37,234 bases of DNA from the NCBI GenBank assembly GCA_902573705.1, contig CACGKR010000007.1:1-37234 (forward strand). The letters are read 5' to 3'. Origin of the DNA: an uncultured Pelagibacteraceae bacterium. Its GTDB lineage: Bacteria; Pseudomonadota; Alphaproteobacteria; Pelagibacterales; Pelagibacteraceae. The position numbers and the translations under genes are program-made. The notes under the pieces were generated by a model. The model saw only the letters and a program-made list of their open reading frames with translations. It did not search any database and was not told the origin of the DNA. Shown here piece after piece: positions 32,695-37,234 of this stretch (the stretch's first letter is position 1; each line of letters begins with the position of its first letter).

Positions 32695-34143
32695 TTATGC
32701 GTCTGAATATTTTTGCTCTAAATTCATGACATAATCGTTGATTCCATCTAAAAATTTAAGTTTTTCATCAACTGTTTTAAATGAAAACATTTTGTCATCA
32801 TTTTCTCTAATTTCATCACATTCTGAATAAAAAGCTGAAACCGTCCACCATTTTTCTTTATTGGTACTTAAAATTCTAGATGCTATTCTTCTTTTAATTT
32901 TCTTGTGAATTTCTTTTGGTAAAATTTCTGGAGCTTCATTGTATATGAGGCTATGACCAAAGGTGACTAGTCTATCATCTTTAAACTTATCTAATAAAGA
33001 TAATCTTTCTTTCCAATCTGAAGAATGAAATTTTTCAAATAATGGAACATCTTTATTGAATGTATCAAAACCTCCAGAATAGATTGTCTCCTCAGGTTCA
33101 GCATCTTCTTGCGATGCTGTTTCCATTTTATCCTCTGCTGCTTCTTTCAATATATTACATATATCTTGAGAAAATTTTTCATTAGATTTCATCAATTCCG
33201 CTCTTTTATTTAATAAATTAATTCCAATTTTTTTATAAGGATCTATTTTTAAGCCTAAACTTTTATCTAAAATTATTGGAGCTTTGTTGGATTTTATTGT
33301 TTTATAAAAACGAGGTGATTTTCTCATTTCTTTTTTTAAATCTTGGTAATTCAATTTTTGTAATTCTTCAATATTTGCCGATAAATTTACTACTTGCCCC
33401 CATTTATAAACTGGATGCATACATGAGTTTGGGTGTAATGGAGCAACTAAAAATAAATAATTTTTACCAAAAAAATTTTCATTAATAGTAAACATTTTTT
33501 CTTGTTTTATTAAATTTTCAACGACAACTTTACTTTTAGTCTTTAAATATTCGTGCCACAAATCAGGTTGTTTGTTTTTTAATAGACCTAAGACTTTAAC
33601 AGTTAATTCAGTGTCAAAAAGAGCTCCATGGGCTCCTGAAGAGTCAAAGCCATTAAGTCTTGCTAATGACTCTAATTTCATAGATTTATTTCCTTTAAGG
33701 TTGAGCTCAGTTTTTAAAACATTTTCATCAATAGCAAATGCTGCTTTAATCATGTTTAACGCATCATGTCTTGCATTGCCCTCTGTATTAATAAGATATG
33801 GTTTTCTTAATGATTTAAAAAACTCTCTCCTAAGAATTTCATCATCGAAACCGACCGAGCTGAATCCCATAAAAGTTGCGGGAGACCATTCGCGAAATTT
33901 TTTTTCTACTTGAGCAATCATTTGGTAATGACTTAAGTTGCCTTTAGTAATCAAATCAACGTTTGACTTGTTGATACATAAAGCAGTAGCAGATGGAACT
34001 CGATCTTGTGGAATTCTACATCTTGCATTAAATCTTTCTTTTTCATTAAAATTTTCATCTAATAAGATTGCTCCAATCTCAATCATAGTGGCCCAATCAA
34101 GTTGGGCCGAATCTGTCTCAATATCCCAAACTACATAATTCAA
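32695..34143 (-). CDS. sbcB: Exodeoxyribonuclease I
   Basis: DEDDh 3'-5' exonuclease that degrades single-stranded DNA. The 482 residues match E. coli ExoI (475). Exo I is VVWDIETDSAQLDWATMIEIGA, Exo II lies in FMGFSSVGFDDEILRREFF, and Exo III is SGAHGALFDTELTVKVL with the H-x4-D pair. The SH3-like and C-terminal helical regions follow (RMuC-independent, e.g. LDKSLGLKIDPYKKIGINLLNKRAEL). Its ATG overlaps the stop of the upstream nuclease gene by 4 nt (ATGA-type coupling). That makes rmuC, the PD-(D/E)XK gene and sbcB a single DNA-end-processing operon. Confidence 0.94.
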   Translation of the reverse strand: MNYVVWDIETDSAQLDWATMIEIGAILLDENFNEKERFNARCRIPQDRVPSATALCINKSNVDLITKGNLSHYQMIAQVEKKFREWSPATFMGFSSVGFDDEILRREFFKSLRKPYLINTEGNARHDALNMIKAAFAIDENVLKTELNLKGNKSMKLESLARLNGFDSSGAHGALFDTELTVKVLGLLKNKQPDLWHEYLKTKSKVVVENLIKQEKMFTINENFFGKNYLFLVAPLHPNSCMHPVYKWGQVVNLSANIEELQKLNYQDLKKEMRKSPRFYKTIKSNKAPIILDKSLGLKIDPYKKIGINLLNKRAELMKSNEKFSQDICNILKEAAEDKMETASQEDAEPEETIYSGGFDTFNKDVPLFEKFHSSDWKERLSLLDKFKDDRLVTFGHSLIYNEAPEILPKEIHKKIKRRIASRILSTNKEKWWTVSAFYSECDEIRENDDKMFSFKTVDEKLKFLDGINDYVMNLEQKYSDA

Positions 34144-34826
34144 TTTGCCATCCTTTGTGAGTAAAATTGTTCAACTTTTTCTAAAAATTGGTTTTGATAA
34201 TTTATTAATCTTTCACCTCTAACCATAAATCTTTGAAAAATATTATCCTTAGTACATAAAAGGATTGCCACTTGAGTAATATTCGATCCATGAACTTTAT
34301 TGTGGGCTAATGAATATGCTGCGCACTGTAGATAATAATCCTCAATCCACTCATCTTTTTTTGGTTTGTTGCTTTGTTTAAAGTCTATGATCGTTTCTTT
34401 ATTTTCGTAAATACCAATACAATCTGCAGCACCTGCATATTTTCCCGGGTAATATAAAGTTGCTTCACATCCCCAGATTTCACTTAATTTATCTCTTAAT
34501 CCGTTTTCTATAATTTGATCTGCCATCATTTTTTCACGAGTGTTGTCTCCAAGTAAATCCATATTTAATTTTCCAAGCAAAAATTTTTCTAAATAATCAT
34601 GCATAGAACTTCCACGACTTGTTGCTTCTCTTGAAATAATTTCAGCTTGTTTATGACCAACTCTGTTTTTCCATTCAAGTAGTTTTGCTTTTTTTTCTTC
34701 AGACTCGGTTGCTTTTAAAATTGTTGTAACTGATGGAAGATTTTCCTCATTAACTGAATAATGTCTTGAACCGTGTACAATTGATCTTGTAGATTTCGGA
34801 TAAATAAATTTATTATTCCACTGCAT
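34140..34826 (-). CDS. PD-(D/E)XK exonuclease, MGME1-like
   Basis: Probable single-strand-acting DNA exonuclease. From the ATG at 34826 it has 228 residues; a TTG at 34895 would overlap rmuC. The nuclease core is plain: GSSMHDYLEKFL (motif I region, 72-83), E121, D135 in YAGAADCIGIY, then D148 and K150 in IIDFKQSNKPKK, and Q167 in YYLQCAAY. N-terminal LPSVTTIL (30-37) with a later LLEWKNR also matters. From memory, human mitochondrial MGME1 has the same series (PSVT, LLERWK, YIGLLDCVAEY, VIDWKTSEKPK, QVVAY). Similar proteins also occur in phages. The overlap with sbcB and proximity to rmuC suggest DNA repair or degradation of linear ends. Confidence 0.82.
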   Translation of the reverse strand: MQWNNKFIYPKSTRSIVHGSRHYSVNEENLPSVTTILKATESEEKKAKLLEWKNRVGHKQAEIISREATSRGSSMHDYLEKFLLGKLNMDLLGDNTREKMMADQIIENGLRDKLSEIWGCEATLYYPGKYAGAADCIGIYENKETIIDFKQSNKPKKDEWIEDYYLQCAAYSLAHNKVHGSNITQVAILLCTKDNIFQRFMVRGERLINYQNQFLEKVEQFYSQRMAN

Positions 34827-34863
34827 GTGATTTCTTATAATCGGTATTTTTTGAAAAAAGAAA

Positions 34864-35955
34864 TTAATTTTTGAACTGTTTATTTCTTTCAACAAATTTT
34901 TCTACATTTTCTGTTTTAACAGCTTTCTCAACCTGTTCGGGATCTTTTATATTTTCTAAAGTTCTGTTAATTGATCTTGCATCAGTACCAAACTTATCTA
35001 CCACACTCATAGCTTCCTCTAATTTTTTTCTAAGTGTAATAATATTATCAAAATGTTTTCCAAATCTGGTAGTGATAGTTTTGAGATGATTATATATTTC
35101 TGTAGCTCCTTTTTGAACTTTAAGAGATTGAAAACCCATATGTAAGGATTGCAAATAAGCTGAAAGAGTATTTGGGCCACAAATTACTATTTTGTATTTT
35201 TTCATTAATTCTTGGGTTAATAATTCTTTAGTGCTTGGATCCTGATATTCAGTTAATTCTTTATAAAGACTTTCTGTGGGCGCATATACTATTGCAAAAT
35301 CAGTCGTCTTGGGTGGAACAATATATTTTTCCTTAACACTTTTTGCTTTAGCCTTAAATGCACTTGCTAATTTTGTTCTAGCATCATCAACAGCTTTTTT
35401 ATCATCTGCATCGTAAGCATCTGTGATTGCTTTAAATTTTTCTACTGGAAAATGAGAGTCTACTGGAACCAAAATATCTCCTTGTAGCTTGATTGCAAAT
35501 TCAACATTTTCACTAGTATCTTCTTTCATCTTTACATTTGTTATAAATTGAGATGCTGGCAATAAATCTTTGATTAGTGCATCTAAAGAATACTCAGCAA
35601 GAGTTCCATATTTTTTAACACCTGCTAGAATTTTAGTAATTCCTTCTTGGCTTTGATTCAGTAATTGTACTTGCTGATTAAAATTCCCTACTTTTTCATC
35701 CACCTTAGTTAAAGCTTCTGTCATGTCTTTAGTAACTCCAGTTGAAAGAGCATTGAATGAAGTAGACATTGAGCCTAGAGATGTATTGATTGTGGTATTT
35801 AGACTATCTTTTAGTCGAACTATTTCGCTATTTAAATTTGCTATTTCTTCAACCTCTTTGCTATCACTCCTTGGTTTTGATTTTATATTTAAATATAAAG
35901 TTGCTAGAGTTGCTACTAGCAGTAAAATTAAGATAGTTAATAAAATTGTGTCCAT
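34864..35955 (-). CDS. rmuC: DNA recombination protein RmuC
   Basis: Membrane-anchored protein with a nuclease-fold core that limits DNA inversions and recombination in E. coli. The 363 residues start with a transmembrane helix (ILLTILILLLVATLATLYL). A coiled-coil region follows (about 35-115), then the conserved core: KYGTLAEYSLDALIKDLLP, GDILVPVDSHFPVEKF, DFAIVYAPTESLYKEL and VICGPNTLSAYLQSLHMGFQ. A short C-terminal helix bundle ends it. It heads the three-gene nuclease run. A 43-codon membrane ORF begins 30 nt away on the other strand. Confidence 0.94.
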   Translation of the reverse strand: MDTILLTILILLLVATLATLYLNIKSKPRSDSKEVEEIANLNSEIVRLKDSLNTTINTSLGSMSTSFNALSTGVTKDMTEALTKVDEKVGNFNQQVQLLNQSQEGITKILAGVKKYGTLAEYSLDALIKDLLPASQFITNVKMKEDTSENVEFAIKLQGDILVPVDSHFPVEKFKAITDAYDADDKKAVDDARTKLASAFKAKAKSVKEKYIVPPKTTDFAIVYAPTESLYKELTEYQDPSTKELLTQELMKKYKIVICGPNTLSAYLQSLHMGFQSLKVQKGATEIYNHLKTITTRFGKHFDNIITLRKKLEEAMSVVDKFGTDARSINRTLENIKDPEQVEKAVKTENVEKFVERNKQFKN

Positions 35956-35985
35956 GATTCGTAAGTTGTATTATAAGGTTTTTTT

Positions 35986-36117
35986 ATGGAATTATATCTA
36001 ATTTTAAAAATTATATTTGTAATAGGAGTTTTTGTAGCTTTTTATGCAATATTAAAAAATTTAGATATTATCAAAATAATCCTCGTTTATTTTAAGGATA
36101 AATTATTTGGAAAGTAA
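35986..36117 (+). CDS. Putative 43-residue membrane protein
   Basis: I found this ORF by hand: ATG at 35986, stop at 36115-36117. The protein begins MELYLILKIIFVIGVFVAFY and continues through one long hydrophobic helix (about 4-23). It ends with amphipathic and basic residues (VYFKDKLFGK). An AAGG sequence 8-10 nt upstream is a reasonable ribosome-binding site, better than most in this window. It is divergent from rmuC, and its last 15 nt overlap the 3' end of hisG. I recognise no family. Chance ORFs of this size are common in AT-rich DNA, but most of it fills an otherwise gene-free gap, and the RBS and membrane-protein composition favour a real gene. Confidence 0.5.
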   Translation: MELYLILKIIFVIGVFVAFYAILKNLDIIKIILVYFKDKLFGK

Positions 36118-36789
36118 TTGAATTAATTTCTTTAATCCTTTTTTTTTTGAATTTTTCTTTGATGTAAAAATACATGCCTGAGATTTAAGAATTTCACCAT
36201 CTTTTAAAACTCTCAAATTATTAGCTTTTAAAGTTTCACCTGTAGAACTGATATCAGTGATTAATTCTGCTGATCCTGTAAAAGGATAAGCTTCCGTAGC
36301 CCCAAGACTTTCAACCAATCTAAATTGAGTGACACCTTTTGAAAATAAGAACTCTTTTGTTAAATTTGGATATTTAGTTGCAACTCTTAATCTTTTTTTC
36401 TTTTTATCTCTAAGTTCAAATGCAATTTCCTCAAGATCAGCTATTGTTTGGACGTCAATCCAAGGGTCAGGTATAGCGACAACTAAATCAGCTTTTCCAA
36501 AACTTAACTTTTTATTTACATTAATTTTCTTTTGAATATTAATTTCACTTTCTTTGAACAGATCAAACCCTGAAAAGCCAATATCCAAAGAATTGTCACC
36601 GAGTCTTTCTATTATTTCTCTGGCATGTAGATATAATATTTTTATATTTTTTTTACTTTTGATTGAACCAATTAAATCTCTCTCTCCTCTTTCTGAAATA
36701 AGATTTAATTTTTTCTTTTTAAAAATCTTTAAAACATCTTTTTTTAATCTACCTTTACTTGGAATTCCTATGTTTATTATATTTTCCAT
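36103..36789 (-). CDS. hisG: ATP phosphoribosyltransferase catalytic subunit (short form)
   Basis: First enzyme of histidine synthesis, joining ATP and PRPP. The 228 residues are the HisG-S type, which lacks the C-terminal regulatory domain and needs HisZ, encoded just upstream. Landmarks are NIGIPSKGRLKKDVLKIF, the SLDIGFSGFDLF segment, ADLVVAIPDPWIDV, RVATKYPNLTKEFL, and the PRPP loop at SAELITDISSTGETLKAN. The gap to hisZ is 2 nt, so the two subunits are made together in a hisZ-hisG operon. The 3' end overlaps the small ORF by 15 nt. Confidence 0.95.
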   Translation of the reverse strand: MENIINIGIPSKGRLKKDVLKIFKKKKLNLISERGERDLIGSIKSKKNIKILYLHAREIIERLGDNSLDIGFSGFDLFKESEINIQKKINVNKKLSFGKADLVVAIPDPWIDVQTIADLEEIAFELRDKKKKRLRVATKYPNLTKEFLFSKGVTQFRLVESLGATEAYPFTGSAELITDISSTGETLKANNLRVLKDGEILKSQACIFTSKKNSKKKGLKKLIQLLSK

Positions 36790-36791
36790 GA

Positions 36792-37234
36792 TTAGTAATT
36801 TAAGTTTAAAGCAGCTCCTACAGCTGGGACTTGAGTTTTAGAACCTAGATCAGAGATTAATAGATCGTACCTGCCACCATTAATAATATTCTTAATCTTA
36901 TTGTTAGATTTAATATCAATTTTAAAAACCATTCCTGTATAATATTCAAGTTGCCTTCCAAAGGAAGTTGAAAAAATTACGTTTAGTTTTGATAGTTTGT
37001 TGTTTGAAATTGGAAAATATTTTTGATCTACCAACAAATTAATTTGGTATTTTTTAAAAAATTTATTTAATTCTTTTGCAGCTTTATTTATTGGACATTT
37101 AATTTTTAAAAACTCTTTAATAATTTTAGATACATTTTTCCCCTTACTTGCACGTCTTGGGTCTTTAATTTTATTATCAAACCTGCTTAAAATTTCTTCG
37201 ATAGATCTACCAGCTATGATTGATGATTTATCCT
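36792..37234 (-). CDS. hisZ: ATP phosphoribosyltransferase regulatory subunit HisZ (5' end cut by window edge)
   Basis: HisRS-like paralogue that activates and feedback-controls short HisG. The reading frame continues to the window edge, giving 147 visible C-terminal residues. They begin DKSSIIAGRSIEEILSRFDNK, and the class II synthetase-like core follows: STSFGRQLEYYTGMVFKI, NGGRYDLLISDLGSK and VPAVGAALNLNY. The pairing with HisG-S and the LEYYTGMVF version of the HisRS motif 3 region argue for HisZ over histidyl-tRNA synthetase. A TTG at 37037 is internal, not the start. Confidence 0.9.
   Translation of the reverse strand, partial: DKSSIIAGRSIEEILSRFDNKIKDPRRASKGKNVSKIIKEFLKIKCPINKAAKELNKFFKKYQINLLVDQKYFPISNNKLSKLNVIFSTSFGRQLEYYTGMVFKIDIKSNNKIKNIINGGRYDLLISDLGSKTQVPAVGAALNLNY

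Noticed and set aside
34827-34895. TTG start giving a 251-residue version of the PD-(D/E)XK gene
   Set aside because: It overlaps rmuC by 32 nt and has no RBS; the added segment lacks family motifs. It cannot be fully excluded.
1-37234. tRNA, rRNA, CRISPR, insertion sequence, attachment site or prophage
   Set aside because: Gaps are all under about 180 bases and I found no cloverleaf, spacer-repeat array, transposase, integrase or terminal repeat.

Overview
The window is chromosomal DNA from a streamlined, very AT-rich alphaproteobacterium, most likely of the SAR11 / Pelagibacterales group. The evidence is the low GC content, the Lys/Asn/Ile/Phe-rich proteins with poly-A-driven KKK runs, about 97% coding density, overlapping or abutting genes throughout, and alphaproteobacterial gene sets and orders: gcrA; cycM-kdsB-pheA; SRP RNA-dnaX-ybaB-recR; trpFBA-accD-folC-trxA. 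I see 39 protein genes (prfA and hisZ cut by the window edges) and one RNA gene. There is no mobile element, CRISPR array, tRNA, rRNA or prophage, and no gene-free stretch reaches 300 bases. The largest gap, before gcrA, is about 180 bases.

Layout. 1-3155 (minus): lysC-ispG-prfA. 3222-5720: ubiG facing a DUF1178 zinc-ribbon gene and argJ. 5786-9442: secA facing accA. 9544-14400: glcB (malate synthase G) facing recR-ybaB-dnaX with the SRP RNA gene directly upstream of dnaX. 14415-15979 (minus): kdsB-pheA, divergent from a membrane-anchored cytochrome c. 16617-18714 (minus): argD-argF. 18896-20370: gcrA facing an NDUFA9-like NAD-binding protein. 20387-24672 (plus): rnd-kdsD-lptC-lptB-aroA. 24834-32314 (plus): rpsA-ihfB-pyrF-trpF-trpB-trpA-accD-folC. 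32311-35955 (minus): trxA, then a nuclease cassette rmuC / PD-(D/E)XK exonuclease / sbcB. 35986-36117: an unannotated 43-codon membrane ORF. 36103-37234 (minus): hisZ-hisG.

The genes are mostly housekeeping: amino-acid synthesis (Lys/Thr/Met entry, Arg, Phe, Trp, His), fatty-acid initiation (accA, accD), LPS supply and export (kdsB, kdsD, lptB, lptC), translation and secretion (prfA, rpsA, SRP RNA, secA), and replication and repair (dnaX, recR, ybaB, sbcB, rmuC).

I do not see a wholly new defence or mobile system. The best leads are: an exonuclease whose motifs closely resemble mitochondrial MGME1, set between rmuC and sbcB; a TrpB with several catalytic-loop substitutions; both acetyl-CoA carboxyltransferase subunits being atypical (AccA with a C-terminal membrane tail, AccD with a CC...CxxC zinc knuckle); an A10 slippage-type tract exactly after the clamp-loader core of dnaX; an SRP RNA ending 8 nt before the dnaX start codon; no glycine riboswitch before glcB; an lpt cluster without lptA; and the 43-aa membrane ORF.
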